Assembly: GCF_002742385.2 (NCBI RefSeq) | Contig: NZ_MJBI02000013.1 | Location: 1-33,212 of the forward strand | Direction: 5' to 3' | Length of the DNA: 33,212 nt | From: Macrococcoides goetzii | GTDB taxonomy: Bacteria > Bacillota > Bacilli > Staphylococcales > Staphylococcaceae | Part shown: piece after piece, positions 19,059 through 28,172 of the stretch | How the letters are laid out: every line of letters begins with the position of its first letter | Position numbering within the stretch: the stretch's first letter is position 1 | Position numbers and translations under genes: made by a program | The notes under the pieces: generated by a model | Told to the model about the DNA's origin: nothing | Databases searched by the model: none | What the model saw: the letters and a program-made list of their open reading frames with translations, nothing else

Positions 19059-19573
19059 TAAAAAAATATACCATCATTGATGGTTATAATGTCATCGGAC
19101 AAAGTTCACGACTCAAACAACTCGCACAAGAGTCATTAGAAGAGGCACGTATTCAACTATTGCTTGAAATTGCGAATTATAATGCACGTATTGCGGATGA
19201 AATGATTGTAGTGTTCGATGCATATGATGTGAAATCTCATGAGCGTGAAGAAGTGTTTCATGGCATCCGTGTTGTTTATTCTCGAGAAAAGGAAACGGCT
19301 GATGCAGTCATTGAACGGCTTGTCTACGAGATGTATGAAAAGCACATTACAACGATCAAGGTCGTAACGAGTGATTTATCAGAACAACATACGATATTTG
19401 GCAGCGGTGCGTTAAGAATCCCGTCCCGTGAGTTTATCAACAATTTGCGTGAAGAAGAAATCAATGTGGCGAAAGATATGGTGAAGATGGATAACAATAA
19501 ACCGCGTACACGTATTGAAATCGATCAGGAAACGAAAGAGCGATTAGAAAGATTAAGGCGCGGAGATTATTAA
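19055..19573 (+). CDS. rae1: NYN-domain ribosome-associated endoribonuclease (Rae1/YacP)
   Basis: 172 aa. The PIN-like NYN fold starts with IIDGYNVIG (metal-binding Asp9) and continues with [21 protein letters not shown] and VVTSDLSEQ. The B. subtilis homologue cleaves mRNA inside the ribosome. The basic, charged C-terminus ([16 protein letters not shown]) fits ribosome contact. The ATG at 19055 overlaps the rlmB stop codon (ATGA). Last gene of the T-box-controlled run; 77 bases separate it from sigH. Confidence 0.92.
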   Translation: MIKKYTIIDGYNVIGQSSRLKQLAQESLEEARIQLLLEIANYNARIADEMIVVFDAYDVKSHEREEVFHGIRVVYSREKETADAVIERLVYEMYEKHITTIKVVTSDLSEQHTIFGSGALRIPSREFINNLREEEINVAKDMVKMDNNKPRTRIEIDQETKERLERLRRGDY

Positions 19574-19650
19574 TTCAAGATAATTTTATTGTTTGAGATA
19601 ATCATTTATTAGATTTAACCTAAAGAAAAATACATCTAGAGGTTAAGCGT

Positions 19651-20277
19651 ATGTTTAAAACTTATACACAAATGATTTGTGAAGAACAAACAATGTATCA
19701 TCTAAAGCCGGTAGAACAAATTGTAAAGGATATTCAAAGTGGTAATATAGATGCTTTTGATAGTCTTGTAGCAAGACTACGTAATGGTATTGAAGTGCAT
19801 ATTCGTAAAATTTCGTATAGAGACCATGAAGCTTTATATCAAGAGAGTCTGATTGCGTTATATCAGGCTGTGAAAGTCTATGACCCAATAAAAAGCGATA
19901 ATTTTGAAAGGTTTTATTTTTACCATTTGAAATATGCGCTGCTGGATTATGTGAGGGACTTGCAGAAAGAACGAAAGCGACCTATTGTGAGCTTTGAAAC
20001 GACGCAGTATGACGATGAACCATCGCTTGAAGCGTTCATACAGGATATGAATGCATTGCATCCTGATATTGAAAGTGAACTTGTTGATTTACAGTCGCGT
20101 ATGACGCCTGTTGCATTGCAATTGAGTCCGCTTGAATATCGCGTCCTGGAATATTTAAAGGAACAGATGCCTGTCAAAGCGATGGCAGCAATTGAGAATG
20201 AATCGCTGAAAACAATTCATAATGCAATTTCAAGATTGAAAGTTAAGATTAAATCCTTCATACAAGGTACATGTTAG
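19651..20277 (+). CDS. sigH: Sigma-70 family factor SigH
   Basis: 208 aa. Region 2 is at about 45-110 (EALYQESLIALYQAVKVYDP...FYFYHLKYALLDYVRD) and region 4 at about 155-205 (LSPLEYRVLEYLKEQMPVKAMAAI...TIHNAISRLKVKIKSF). Its place between yacP and secE is that of sigH in Bacillus and Staphylococcus, where it controls sporulation/competence and competence genes respectively. The sequence is strongly diverged from Bacillus SigH, as in other staphylococci. AGAGG (19638-19642) precedes the ATG. A weak promoter TTGAGA/TAACCT (19593-19621) is possible. Target genes cannot be read from here. Confidence 0.88.
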   Translation: MFKTYTQMICEEQTMYHLKPVEQIVKDIQSGNIDAFDSLVARLRNGIEVHIRKISYRDHEALYQESLIALYQAVKVYDPIKSDNFERFYFYHLKYALLDYVRDLQKERKRPIVSFETTQYDDEPSLEAFIQDMNALHPDIESELVDLQSRMTPVALQLSPLEYRVLEYLKEQMPVKAMAAIENESLKTIHNAISRLKVKIKSFIQGTC

Positions 20278-20278
20278 T

Positions 20279-20307
20279 TTGACAAATTACAATTTCACCG
20301 TTATATT
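20279..20307 (+). promoter_or_regulatory. secE-nusG promoter
   Basis: TTGACA (20279-20284), a 17-base spacer, TATATT (20302-20307), starting right after sigH and leaving a leader of roughly 115 bases. Confidence 0.88.
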
Positions 20308-20361
20308 AAACTAGGATTAGAATGAATGAATGTGATGATTAGACGTGAACAATATAGTACT

Positions 20362-20399
20362 AAAAAATAAGTATCGAATTACGGTTCGGTCTATTTTTT
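20362..20399 (+). promoter_or_regulatory. Terminator-like hairpin in the secE leader
   Basis: AAAAAATA (20362-20369) pairs with TATTTTTT (20392-20399), enclosing an inner stem TCGAA/TTCGG. The distal arm doubles as a U-run, so it may attenuate or pause transcription before secE. The stem is A-U rich and may be weak. Confidence 0.4.
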
Positions 20400-20428
20400 A
20401 TCAATTTAAACATGACGGAGGCAAACGC

Positions 20429-20608
20429 ATGGAACATAAAGAAAATTTCTTTCAAGGTGTTATTTCTGAGATGAAAAAAACTTCATGGCCAACTGGTCAG
20501 GAAGTTGTTAGAGATACAACAATCGTAGTATTAACTGTATTATTCTTTATTATTTTCTTTTACGCAATCGACTTAGGCATTTCTGAGCTTATTCGATTAA
20601 TTAATTAA
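20429..20608 (+). CDS. secE: Preprotein translocase subunit SecE
   Basis: 59 aa, the short Gram-positive form with one transmembrane helix (about 26-52, [20 protein letters not shown]) and the conserved amphipathic segment [17 protein letters not shown] before it. Partner of SecY in the translocon. The ATG at 20429 has ACGGAGG (20415-20421) with 7-base spacing; a GTG 84 bases upstream in the same frame would read through the leader hairpin and has no homology. nusG follows after 11 bases, the universal secE-nusG pair. Confidence 0.96.
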   Translation: MEHKENFFQGVISEMKKTSWPTGQEVVRDTTIVVLTVLFFIIFFYAIDLGISELIRLIN

Positions 20609-20619
20609 GGAGGCATATT

Positions 20620-21165
20620 ATGTCTGAGGAAAGCAAAAAGCATTGGTACGCAGTTCATACGTATTCAGGCTATGAAAACAAAGTAAAAGACAACTTAGAA
20701 AAGCGTCTTGAATCTATGAATATGCAAGATCAAATCTTTAGAGTCGTTATTCCGGAAGAAGAGGAAACAACGATTAAAGACGGTAAAGCAAAAACATCTG
20801 TAAAGAAAACATTCCCTGGTTATGTTTTAGTAGAGTTAGTGATGACGGATGAATCTTGGTATGTTGTACGTAACACACCAGGTGTTACAGGTTTCGTAGG
20901 ATCTGCCGGTGCAGGTTCTAAACCAAATCCATTATTACCAGAAGAAGCTAAGTTTATTTTGAAATCAATGGGTATGAACGAAAAAACGATCGATGTTGAA
21001 ATTGAAGTCGGTGAACAAGTGCGCGTAACGAGCGGTCCTTTTACAAACCAGGTTGGTGAAGTGAAAGAAATCGATATCGAGAAATACAAATTAACAGTAT
21101 TAGTAGATATGTTTGGTCGTGAAACACCAGTTGAAGTTGAATTCGATCAAATCGAAAAATTATAA
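20620..21165 (+). CDS. nusG: Transcription termination/antitermination factor NusG
   Basis: 181 aa. The NGN domain (KHWYAVHTYSGYENKVKDNL...FPGYVLVELVMTDESWYVVRNTPGVTGFVG) binds RNA polymerase; the C-terminal KOW domain (VRVTSGPFTNQVGEVKEID) contacts the ribosome or Rho. Modulates pausing and elongation. The RBS is AAGGAGG; co-transcribed with secE. The rplK operon has its own promoter 36 bases downstream of the stop codon. Confidence 0.98.
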   Translation: MSEESKKHWYAVHTYSGYENKVKDNLEKRLESMNMQDQIFRVVIPEEEETTIKDGKAKTSVKKTFPGYVLVELVMTDESWYVVRNTPGVTGFVGSAGAGSKPNPLLPEEAKFILKSMGMNEKTIDVEIEVGEQVRVTSGPFTNQVGEVKEIDIEKYKLTVLVDMFGRETPVEVEFDQIEKL

Positions 21166-21200
21166 TAAAAAATTTTAAAAAATAAATTGTAAATTTTCAC

Positions 21201-21229
21201 TTGCAATTTTTATGAGTAAGTGGTAATAT
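21201..21229 (+). promoter_or_regulatory. rplK promoter
   Basis: TTGCAA (21201-21206), a 17-base spacer, TAATAT (21224-21229); the start near 21236 precedes the structured leader. Confidence 0.8.
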
Positions 21230-21261
21230 TTTATGGTCGTGCTAATTAGTACGATTGTTGA

Positions 21262-21293
21262 GTGGGAGGGTAAATATCATACCCTGTGACCAC
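21262..21293 (+). promoter_or_regulatory. Candidate L1-binding leader site upstream of rplK
   Basis: The leader folds as GTGG (21262-21265) with CCAC (21290-21293) and GGGTA (21268-21272) with TACCC (21280-21284). The two helices are separated by an asymmetric loop (GA opposite TGTGA). Two helices around an asymmetric loop is the known architecture of the ribosomal L1 target used for autogenous control of rplKA. Confidence 0.65.
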
Positions 21294-21320
21294 ATCACGA
21301 TATTATAGGAGGTGCACATC

Positions 21321-21743
21321 GTGGCTAAAAAAGTAATCAAAGTTGTTAAATTACAAATCCCAGCAGGGAAAGCGAATCCAGCGCCACCAGTTGGTCCAGC
21401 ATTAGGTCAAGCAGGTGTTAACATTATGGGATTCTGTAAAGAATTTAACGCGCGTACACAAGAACAAGCAGGTTTAATTATTCCGGTTGAAATTTCTGTA
21501 TTTGAAGATCGTTCATTTACATTTATCACTAAAACACCACCTGCAGCAGTTTTACTTAAAAAAGCAGCTAAAATCGAAAAAGGTTCTGGTGAACCAAACA
21601 AGACTAAAGTTGCTACAGTAACTGAAGATCAAGTACGTGAAATCGCTGAAGCTAAAATGGAAGATTTAAATGCAGCAAGCGTTGAAGCGGCAATGAGAAT
21701 TGTTGCTGGTACTGCTCGTAGTATGGGTGTAGAAATTAAATAG
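21321..21743 (+). CDS. rplK: Ribosomal protein L11
   Basis: 140 aa. Binds the 23S GTPase-associated centre; the N-terminal domain [25 protein letters not shown] and C-terminal RNA-binding domain ([32 protein letters not shown]) are full length. The start is GTG at 21321, giving [12 protein letters not shown]; an in-frame GTG at 21312 is part of AGGAGGTG and is rejected. First gene of rplKA, with the translational operator in its leader. Confidence 0.98.
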   Translation: MAKKVIKVVKLQIPAGKANPAPPVGPALGQAGVNIMGFCKEFNARTQEQAGLIIPVEISVFEDRSFTFITKTPPAAVLLKKAAKIEKGSGEPNKTKVATVTEDQVREIAEAKMEDLNAASVEAAMRIVAGTARSMGVEIK

Positions 21744-21760
21744 TATTTTAAGATTTAACA

Positions 21761-21804
21761 AGCAGACTTATCTAAGTCTGCTCTTGCACTGTTATAGACA
21801 GTGC
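21761..21804 (+). promoter_or_regulatory. Two hairpins in the rplK-rplA spacer
   Basis: AGCAGACTTA (21761-21770) pairs with TAAGTCTGCT (21773-21782), and GCACTGT (21786-21792) pairs with ACAGTGC (21798-21804). Neither is followed by a U-run, so they look like processing or spacing structures rather than terminators. Confidence 0.6.
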
Positions 21805-21806
21805 CC

Positions 21807-21832
21807 GTGGGAGGACATTCCGCTAAAACCAC
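21807..21832 (+). promoter_or_regulatory. Second candidate L1-binding site, upstream of rplA
   Basis: GTGG (21807-21810) pairs with CCAC (21829-21832) and GGA (21813-21815) with TCC (21819-21821), with GA on the 5' side of the internal loop as in the rplK leader. A second copy of the presumed L1 target, just 5' of the rplA ribosome binding site. Confidence 0.55.
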
Positions 21833-21851
21833 TATAAGGAGGAAATAAGAA

Positions 21852-22547
21852 ATGGCTAAAAAAGGTAAAAAATATCAAGAAGCCGCTCAAAAAGTTGATA
21901 ACACTAAATTCTACTCTGTAGAAGAAGCTATCAAACTTGCGCAAGAAACAAGCACAGTAAACTTTGACGCTTCTGTTGAAGTTGCATTCCGTTTAGGAAT
22001 CGATGTACGTAAAAATGACCAACAAATCCGTGGGGCAGTTGTATTACCAAACGGAACTGGTAAAACGCAACGTGTATTAGTATTCGCTAAAGGTGAAAAA
22101 TTAAAAGAAGCTGAAGCTGCAGGCGCTGACTATGTTGGCGATGCTGAATACATCAACAAGATCAACCAAGGTTGGTTCGAATTCGATGTAATCGTAGCAA
22201 CTCCAGACATGATGGGTGAAGTTGGTAAACTTGGACGTGTCTTAGGACCTAAAGGTTTAATGCCAAACCCTAAAACTGGTACTGTAACGATGGACGTAAC
22301 AAAAGCTGTTCAGGAGATCAAAGCTGGTAAAGTAGAATACCGTGCTGAGAAATCTGGTATCGTGCACGCTTCAATCGGTAAAGTATCATTTGATACTGCT
22401 AAATTAGTTGAAAACTTTAACACTTTAAAAGATGTTTTAGCTAAAGCTAAACCAGCATCATCAAAAGGTACTTACTTCAAAACTGTTTCTGTAACTTCTA
22501 CTATGGGCCCTGGTATCAAAGTTGACCCAACAGAAGTTAGAAACTAA
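21852..22547 (+). CDS. rplA: Ribosomal protein L1
   Basis: 231 aa. Forms the L1 stalk on 23S rRNA and is the usual autogenous repressor of its operon. Conserved two-domain protein with [29 protein letters not shown] near the N-terminus and [19 protein letters not shown] plus [14 protein letters not shown] at the RNA-binding face. The ATG follows AAGGAGG. The rplJ promoter follows directly. Confidence 0.98.
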   Translation: MAKKGKKYQEAAQKVDNTKFYSVEEAIKLAQETSTVNFDASVEVAFRLGIDVRKNDQQIRGAVVLPNGTGKTQRVLVFAKGEKLKEAEAAGADYVGDAEYINKINQGWFEFDVIVATPDMMGEVGKLGRVLGPKGLMPNPKTGTVTMDVTKAVQEIKAGKVEYRAEKSGIVHASIGKVSFDTAKLVENFNTLKDVLAKAKPASSKGTYFKTVSVTSTMGPGIKVDPTEVRN

Positions 22548-22561
22548 TTTTAAAAAACAAA

Positions 22562-22590
22562 TTGACAAGATTCAAATTTCACGATATAGT
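22562..22590 (+). promoter_or_regulatory. rplJ promoter
   Basis: TTGACA (22562-22567), a 17-base spacer, TATAGT (22585-22590); the start near 22597 precedes the L10 leader. Confidence 0.88.
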
Positions 22591-22596
22591 GTAATT

Positions 22597-22757
22597 TGTA
22601 TTTTATAAATAACCTAAGACAGTAGGGGCGTATGCTTAATAATCCTACCGAGGTGAAATTTGACTTGATGAACTTTCAAGCACTTTTTACCATGGGTGAA
22701 AAGTGCTTTTTTAATACTTTATTAGAAAAGCACGAAAATCTTAATGGAGGTGTCATA
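22597..22757 (+). ncRNA. L10 (rplJ) ribosomal protein leader with attenuator
   Basis: About 160 bases of structured leader. CCTAAGACAGTAGG...CCTACCGAGGT (about 22613-22654) resembles the L10(L12) binding motif of Firmicute rplJ leaders. It is followed by an intrinsic terminator at 22678-22712 and then a further hairpin at 22704-22733 that shares the terminator's 3' arm. Binding of L10(L12)4 is known to set termination in this leader class. Confidence 0.85.
22678..22712 (+). terminator. Attenuator terminator of the rplJ leader
   Basis: AAGCACTTTT (22678-22687) pairs with AAAAGTGCTT (22699-22708), with an inner ACC/GGT pairing, followed by a run of T to 22712. It lies before rplJ, so it is regulatory. 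Confidence 0.9.
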
Positions 22758-23282
22758 ATGAGTACAAAAGCTATCGAAATCAAACAACAAAAAGCTGATT
22801 TGATCACTGAACAATTAAAAAATTCAGTATCAACTATCATCGTTGACTATCGTGGTTTAACTGTTGCGCAAGTAACTGAACTACGTAAACAACTTCGTGA
22901 AGCTGGTGTGGAATTCCACGTTTACAAAAATACTTTAGTACGTCGTTCAGCAGAAGCTGCTGGTATCGAAGGACTTGAAGAATTTTTAACTGGACCAAAC
23001 GCTATTGCATTCTCTAACGAAGAAGTTGTTGCGCCAGCAAAAATTCTCGCTGACTTCGCAAAAGAAAACGAAAAGTTAGAAATCAAAGCCGGTGTTATTG
23101 AAGGTAAAGTGACTAGCGCTGATGATATCAAAGCTATCGCATCATTACCATCAAAAGAAGGACTTATCTCAATGGTTCTTTCAGTATTACAAGCTCCAAT
23201 GCGTAACTTCGCATATGCAGTTAAAGCTGTTGGAGAACAAAAAGAAGGCGGAGAAGAAGCTGCTCCTGCTGAAGAAGCATAA
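22758..23282 (+). CDS. rplJ: Ribosomal protein L10
   Basis: 174 aa. Base of the L7/L12 stalk. N-terminal rRNA-binding domain ([36 protein letters not shown]-like) and C-terminal helix for L7/L12 dimers, ending in an acidic Ala/Glu tail. The ATG at 22758 follows GGAGGTG (22746-22752). The frame is accidentally open 42 codons further upstream through the leader terminator; those residues are not L10. rplL follows 61 bases on. Confidence 0.97.
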   Translation: MSTKAIEIKQQKADLITEQLKNSVSTIIVDYRGLTVAQVTELRKQLREAGVEFHVYKNTLVRRSAEAAGIEGLEEFLTGPNAIAFSNEEVVAPAKILADFAKENEKLEIKAGVIEGKVTSADDIKAIASLPSKEGLISMVLSVLQAPMRNFAYAVKAVGEQKEGGEEAAPAEEA

Positions 23283-23343
23283 TTCACTTAGCCAAAGACA
23301 ATTAGTATCATAAAAAACTTAAATTAAATGGAGGAATACAATC

Positions 23344-23709
23344 ATGTCAAACGAAAAAATTATCGAAATGATTAAAGAAATGTCAGTTTTAGAATTAAAC
23401 GATTTAGTTAAAGCTATCGAAGAAGAATTCGGTGTTACTGCTGCTGCTCCTGTAGCTGCTGCTGGTGCTGCTGGTGGCGAAGGTGCTGCTGCAGAAAAAA
23501 CTGAATTCGACGTAGAATTAGTATCTGCTGGATCTTCAAAAATTAAAGTTGTTAAAGCTGTTAAAGAAGCTACTGGTTTAGGATTAAAAGACGCTAAAGA
23601 CTTAGTTGATGGCGCTCCTAAAGTAGTTAAAGAAGGCGTATCTAAAGACGAAGCTGAAGAATTAAAAGCTAAATTAGAAGAAGCTGGAGCAACTGTAGAA
23701 GTTAAATAA
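23344..23709 (+). CDS. rplL: Ribosomal protein L7/L12
   Basis: 121 aa. N-terminal dimerisation helices ([25 protein letters not shown]), an Ala/Gly hinge ([18 protein letters not shown]) and the C-terminal factor-binding domain with the conserved [20 protein letters not shown]. Recruits translational GTPases. RBS GGAGG upstream. Followed by a strong terminator, so rplJL forms its own unit. Confidence 0.98.
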   Translation: MSNEKIIEMIKEMSVLELNDLVKAIEEEFGVTAAAPVAAAGAAGGEGAAAEKTEFDVELVSAGSSKIKVVKAVKEATGLGLKDAKDLVDGAPKVVKEGVSKDEAEELKAKLEEAGATVEVK

Positions 23710-23724
23710 TTTCTCTTTTGTCCG

Positions 23725-23757
23725 AAACCCGTTATGTATATAACGGGTTTTTCTTGC
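23725..23757 (+). terminator. Terminator of rplJL
   Basis: 11-bp perfect stem AAACCCGTTAT (23725-23735) / ATAACGGGTTT (23740-23750), GTAT loop, T-rich tail. Confidence 0.95.
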
Positions 23758-23767
23758 TTTATATTGG

Positions 23768-23806
23768 TATAATTTCAACTGAGTGCGCATTGCGCTGAGT
23801 TGAAAT
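23768..23806 (+). promoter_or_regulatory. rsmC extended -10 promoter with overlapping palindrome
   Basis: TTGG-TATAAT gives an extended -10 (TATAAT 23768-23773) without a clear -35. Overlapping it is a palindrome: ATTTCAACT (23772-23780) with AGTTGAAAT (23798-23806), plus an inner AGTGC/GCGCT pairing. Covering the -10 and start site, it could be a repressor operator or a 5' hairpin. Confidence 0.55.
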
Positions 23807-23821
23807 AAGTGAGGTGTTAAG

Positions 23822-24418
23822 GTGAGTCATTATTATAGTGAAGAACAAACGGTAGAAAGCAATGAAAGTATCATCAGCTTTAATATGGGGAATCACAGTT
23901 TGAAGCTTACGACGGATAGTGGTGTATTTTCGAAAGGTGGCGTTGATTTCGGATCTAACTTACTCGTCAAAACTTTTTTAGAAGATACACGTCCTGCTCG
24001 AGTACTTGATGTCGGATGTGGATATGGCACGATGGGCTTAATGGTGGCAAAGCATTATCCGGAATCAACAGTACATATGGTAGATGTGAACGAACGCGCA
24101 TTATCTTTATCTGAAAGAAATAGTAATGCTAACAATATTCATAACACAACAATCTATAAGAGTGATGGATTAAATGAAGTAACAGAACGTTTTGATGCAG
24201 TGATTACAAACCCACCAATTCGTGCGGGCAAAGACGTTGTACATCGCATATTAGAAGATAGTGCGAAAGTGCTTGATAAAGACGGTGCGCTATACGTTGT
24301 CATCCAAAAGAAACAAGGTATGCCATCAGCTAAAAAGAAGATGGAAGACGTTTTTGGTAATGTTGCAGTTCTGAAGAAAGATAAAGGTTACTATATATTA
24401 AAGAGTGTAAAAGGTTGA
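23822..24418 (+). CDS. rsmC: Class I SAM-dependent methyltransferase, RsmC-like
   Basis: 198 aa. The SAM-binding motif DVGCGYGTMG is at 63-72 and the amino-methylating NPPIR at 130-134, the signature of RsmC/RlmG 16S/23S guanine-N2 methyltransferases. The position between rplL and rpoB is that of ybxB in Bacillus. It is shorter than E. coli RsmC because it has the catalytic domain only. The initiator is GTG at 23822 with GAGGTG (23811-23816). The last codons overlap the -35 of the rpoB promoter. The exact rRNA target is inferred, not shown. Confidence 0.88.
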   Translation: MSHYYSEEQTVESNESIISFNMGNHSLKLTTDSGVFSKGGVDFGSNLLVKTFLEDTRPARVLDVGCGYGTMGLMVAKHYPESTVHMVDVNERALSLSERNSNANNIHNTTIYKSDGLNEVTERFDAVITNPPIRAGKDVVHRILEDSAKVLDKDGALYVVIQKKQGMPSAKKKMEDVFGNVAVLKKDKGYYILKSVKG

Positions 24419-24443
24419 CCTTATACATTCCGTCTGTTATAGT
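24415..24443 (+). promoter_or_regulatory. rpoB promoter
   Basis: TTGACC (24415-24420), a 17-base spacer, TATAGT (24438-24443). The -35 overlaps the rsmC stop codon. The start near 24450 leaves an untranslated leader of about 160 bases. Confidence 0.85.
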
Positions 24444-24523
24444 AATAGAATGTAAAAATTTAAATGAATAAGTGTGCACTTTTCTATCTAATTTTAGGAG
24501 AAATGAGTTTAAAATAAAATGTG

Positions 24524-24557
24524 AAAATGGAGTTATGTGATTCCGTTTTCTTTTTGT
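24524..24557 (+). promoter_or_regulatory. Terminator-like hairpin in the rpoB leader
   Basis: AAAATGGA (24524-24531) pairs with TCCGTTTT (24542-24549) with one U-G pair; TTTTCTTTTT runs through and beyond the stem. A short, weak stem: a possible attenuator or pause site ahead of rpoBC. Confidence 0.4.
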
Positions 24558-24609
24558 CTTATTCCTCTGTTTAGGTAAAAGGCACCACAATTTTTGAGGG
24601 GTGAATCTG

Positions 24610-27600
24610 TTGACAGGTCAACTTATCCAATACGGAAGGCATCGTCAGCGTAGAAGTTACGCAAGAATTTCCGAGATTTTAGAATTACCTAACTTAATAG
24701 AGATTCAAACAAAATCTTATGAATGGTTCTTAGAAGAAGGTTTAATCGAGATGTTTAGAGACATTTCACCAATTGAAGACTTCACTGGAAATCTTTCATT
24801 AGAATTTGTTGATTACAAATTAGGTGAGCCAAAGTACGATTTAGATGAAGCAAAGAACCGTGATGCTACTTACTCAGCGCCACTTCGAGTAAAGGTACGA
24901 TTAATTATTAAAGAAACAGGCGAAGTGAAAGAACAAGAAGTCTTTATGGGTGATTTCCCATTAATGACTGATACAGGTACGTTTGTCATCAATGGTGCAG
25001 AACGTGTTATCGTATCTCAGTTAGTTCGTTCACCATCTGTATACTTCAATGATAAAGTCGACAAGAATGGTAAAGTGAGCTTTGGAGCGACTGTTATCCC
25101 TAACCGTGGTGCGTGGCTTGAATATGAAACTGATGCGAAAGATGTAGTATTCGTTCGTATTGACCGTACACGTAAATTACCGATCACTGTACTTTTACGT
25201 GCATTAGGATTCTCAAGTGACCAGGAAATCATTGATTTATTAGGTGACAACGAGTATTTACGTAACGCATTAGACAAAGATAATACTGAGTCAACTGAAG
25301 CTGCATTACTTGAAATTTATGAACGTTTACGTCCAGGTGAACCACCTACAGTTGAGAATGCGAAGAGTCTATTATACTCTCGTTTCTTCGACCCAAAACG
25401 CTATGATTTAGCAAGCGTTGGACGTTATAAAATGAATAAAAAGTTACATTTAAAACACCGTTTATTCAATCAAACGTTAGCTGAGCCAATCGTTGATGTA
25501 GAAACAGGTGAAATCGTAGCTGAAGAAGGTACACTTTTAGATCGTCGTAATTTAGATCAAATTTTAGATGTACTTGAAAACAACGCCAACCAAAAAGTAT
25601 TCACTTTAGAGAATGGTTTATTAGACGAGCCGATTGAAATTCAATCTGTTAAAGTTTATGTTCCTGGAGATGAAGAAAAACGTACGACAACAATTATCGG
25701 TAATGCATTCCCAGATGAAGAAGTGAAGTGTATCACACCTGCTGATATTTTATCTTCTGTAAGTTATTTCTTTAACTTATTAGCTGGAGTAGGTTTCACT
25801 GATGATATCGATCACTTAGGTAATCGTCGTTTACGTTCAGTTGGTGAATTATTACAAAACCAATTCCGTATCGGTTTAAGTCGTATGGAGCGTGTTGTAC
25901 GCGAACGTATGAGTTTACAAGATACTGAATCTGTAACGCCTCAACAATTAATCAATATCCGTCCAGTCATTGCATCTATTAAAGAATTCTTTGGTAGTTC
26001 ACAATTATCTCAGTTCATGGACCAGGCAAACCCATTAGCTGAGCTTACACATAAACGTCGTTTATCTGCATTAGGACCTGGTGGTTTAACAAGAGAACGC
26101 GCAGGTATGGAAGTACGTGACGTTCACTACTCTCACTATGGCCGTATGTGTCCGATTGAAACGCCGGAGGGACCAAACATCGGGCTAATCAACTCACTTT
26201 CAAGTTATGCACGTGTCAATGAATTTGGTTTCATTGAAACACCATACAGAAAAGTTGATATTGAAACAAATACTGTTACATCACAAATTGACTATTTAAC
26301 AGCTGACGAAGAAGATGCTTATGTTGTTGCCCAAGCGAACTCACGCTTAGACGATAATGGTAAGTTCTTAGATGACGAAGTTGTTTGTCGTTTCCGTGGT
26401 GATAATACTGTAATGGCACGTGAACGCATGGATTACATGGACGTTTCACCGAAACAGGTTGTTTCTGCTGCCACAGCTTGTATCCCATTCTTAGAAAACG
26501 ATGACTCGAACCGTGCCTTAATGGGTGCGAACATGCAACGTCAAGCAGTGCCGTTAATGAATCCTGAAGCACCATTTGTTGGTACGGGTATGGAACACGT
26601 AGCAGCACGTGATTCTGGTGCTGCAGTAGTAGCGAAATATAAAGGTCGTGTAGAGCACGTTGAAGCTCGTCAGATTAAAGTTCGCCGTATTGTTGAAGAA
26701 GGCGGAAAAGAAATCGAAACAGATTTAGATGTATACAAATTAGCGAAATTCGCACGTTCAAACTCTGGTACTTGTTACAACCAACGTCCAATCGTTGAAG
26801 CTGGTGACATCGTAACGAAAGGTGAAATCTTAGCAGATGGTCCTTCTATGGAACTTGGTGAGATGGCACTTGGACGTAACGTAGTTGTTGGATTTATGAC
26901 TTGGGATGGTTATAACTATGAGGATGCTGTAATCATGAGCGAACGTCTTGTGAAAGACGACGTATATACTTCTATCCATATTGAAGAATATGAATCAGAA
27001 GCGCGTGATACGAAGCTTGGACCTGAAGAGATTACAAGAGATATTCCTAACGTATCTGATAATGCACTTAAAAACTTAGATGATCGTGGTATCATTTTCG
27101 TTGGTGCTGAAGTACGTGATGGTGACATCTTAGTTGGTAAAGTAACGCCTAAAGGGGTTACTGAATTAACGGCTGAAGAACGTTTATTACATGCAATCTT
27201 CGGTGAAAAAGCGCGTGAAGTACGTGATACTTCATTACGTGTACCACACGGTGCTGATGGTATCGTATTAGACGTTAAAGTCTTTAATCGTGAAGATGGC
27301 GACGAGTTACCACCAGGCGTTAACCAATTAGTACGTGTTTACATCGTTCAAAAACGTAAAATTCATGTTGGGGATAAAATGTGTGGACGTCACGGAAATA
27401 AAGGGGTTATCTCACGTATCTTACCAGAAGAAGATATGCCATTTATGCCTGATGGAACACCGATTGATATCATGTTAAACCCACTTGGGGTACCTTCTCG
27501 TATGAACATCGGACAAGTATTAGAGTTACACTTAGGTATGGCTGCTAAAAACTTAGGTCTGCATGTTGCGTCTCCAGTATTTGATGGAGCAAACGATGAA

Positions 27601-28152
27601 GATGTTTGGTCAACAATCGAAGAAGCTGGTATGGCACGTGACGGTAAAACTGTACTTTACGATGGACGTACTGGTGAACCATTCGATAACCGTGTATCAG
27701 TTGGTGTAATGTACATGCTTAAATTAGCCCACATGGTTGATGATAAGTTACATGCACGTTCAACTGGACCTTACTCACTTGTTACACAACAACCACTTGG
27801 TGGTAAAGCACAATTTGGTGGACAACGTTTTGGTGAGATGGAAGTATGGGCACTTGAAGCTTACGGTGCGGCATATACTTTACAAGAAATCTTAACGTAC
27901 AAATCAGATGATACTGTTGGTCGTGTGAAAACTTACGAAGCAATCGTTAAAGGTGAAAATATTCCACGTCCAGGTGTTCCGGAATCATTCCGCGTATTGA
28001 TGAAAGAGTTACAAAGTTTAGGGTTAGATGTAAAAGTAATGGATAACAAAGATGAAGAGATTGAAATGCGTGATTTAGAAGATGACGATTTCATCGATTC
28101 AAAGATTAACCTTGCAAAAGCACCAACACCAGAAGCTGAGATCACTGAATAA
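24610..28152 (+). CDS. rpoB: RNA polymerase beta subunit
   Basis: 1180 aa, full length for staphylococci. The initiator is TTG at 24610, giving the conserved [19 protein letters not shown] start with GAGGGG (24596-24601) before it; the GTG at 24601 overlaps that site. The rifampicin-binding region is wild type: Ser464, Leu466, Gln468, Asp471, Ala477, His481, Arg484 and Ser486 carry the residues of rifampicin-susceptible S. aureus, so no common resistance substitution is present. The C-terminal [22 protein letters not shown] segment is intact. It has its own promoter at the rsmC end. rpoC follows after 130 bases. Confidence 0.99.
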   Translation: MTGQLIQYGRHRQRRSYARISEILELPNLIEIQTKSYEWFLEEGLIEMFRDISPIEDFTGNLSLEFVDYKLGEPKYDLDEAKNRDATYSAPLRVKVRLIIKETGEVKEQEVFMGDFPLMTDTGTFVINGAERVIVSQLVRSPSVYFNDKVDKNGKVSFGATVIPNRGAWLEYETDAKDVVFVRIDRTRKLPITVLLRALGFSSDQEIIDLLGDNEYLRNALDKDNTESTEAALLEIYERLRPGEPPTVENAKSLLYSRFFDPKRYDLASVGRYKMNKKLHLKHRLFNQTLAEPIVDVETGEIVAEEGTLLDRRNLDQILDVLENNANQKVFTLENGLLDEPIEIQSVKVYVPGDEEKRTTTIIGNAFPDEEVKCITPADILSSVSYFFNLLAGVGFTDDIDHLGNRRLRSVGELLQNQFRIGLSRMERVVRERMSLQDTESVTPQQLINIRPVIASIKEFFGSSQLSQFMDQANPLAELTHKRRLSALGPGGLTRERAGMEVRDVHYSHYGRMCPIETPEGPNIGLINSLSSYARVNEFGFIETPYRKVDIETNTVTSQIDYLTADEEDAYVVAQANSRLDDNGKFLDDEVVCRFRGDNTVMARERMDYMDVSPKQVVSAATACIPFLENDDSNRALMGANMQRQAVPLMNPEAPFVGTGMEHVAARDSGAAVVAKYKGRVEHVEARQIKVRRIVEEGGKEIETDLDVYKLAKFARSNSGTCYNQRPIVEAGDIVTKGEILADGPSMELGEMALGRNVVVGFMTWDGYNYEDAVIMSERLVKDDVYTSIHIEEYESEARDTKLGPEEITRDIPNVSDNALKNLDDRGIIFVGAEVRDGDILVGKVTPKGVTELTAEERLLHAIFGEKAREVRDTSLRVPHGADGIVLDVKVFNREDGDELPPGVNQLVRVYIVQKRKIHVGDKMCGRHGNKGVISRILPEEDMPFMPDGTPIDIMLNPLGVPSRMNIGQVLELHLGMAAKNLGLHVASPVFDGANDEDVWSTIEEAGMARDGKTVLYDGRTGEPFDNRVSVGVMYMLKLAHMVDDKLHARSTGPYSLVTQQPLGGKAQFGGQRFGEMEVWALEAYGAAYTLQEILTYKSDDTVGRVKTYEAIVKGENIPRPGVPESFRVLMKELQSLGLDVKVMDNKDEEIEMRDLEDDDFIDSKINLAKAPTPEAEITE

Positions 28153-28172
28153 TCACTATCTCAAAAGCTAGT

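Noticed and set aside
20345-20428. N-terminal 28-residue extension of SecE from a GTG
   Set aside because: SecE in this group is about 60 aa and the ATG at 20429 has an ideal ribosome binding site; the extension crosses the leader hairpin.
22632-22757. In-frame 42-codon extension upstream of rplJ
   Set aside because: It reads through the L10 leader terminator and has no L10 homology; the ATG at 22758 has a proper GGAGGTG site.
25981-26070. Possible rifampicin-resistance changes in rpoB
   Set aside because: All usual positions (464, 466, 468, 471, 477, 481, 484, 486) carry susceptible residues.
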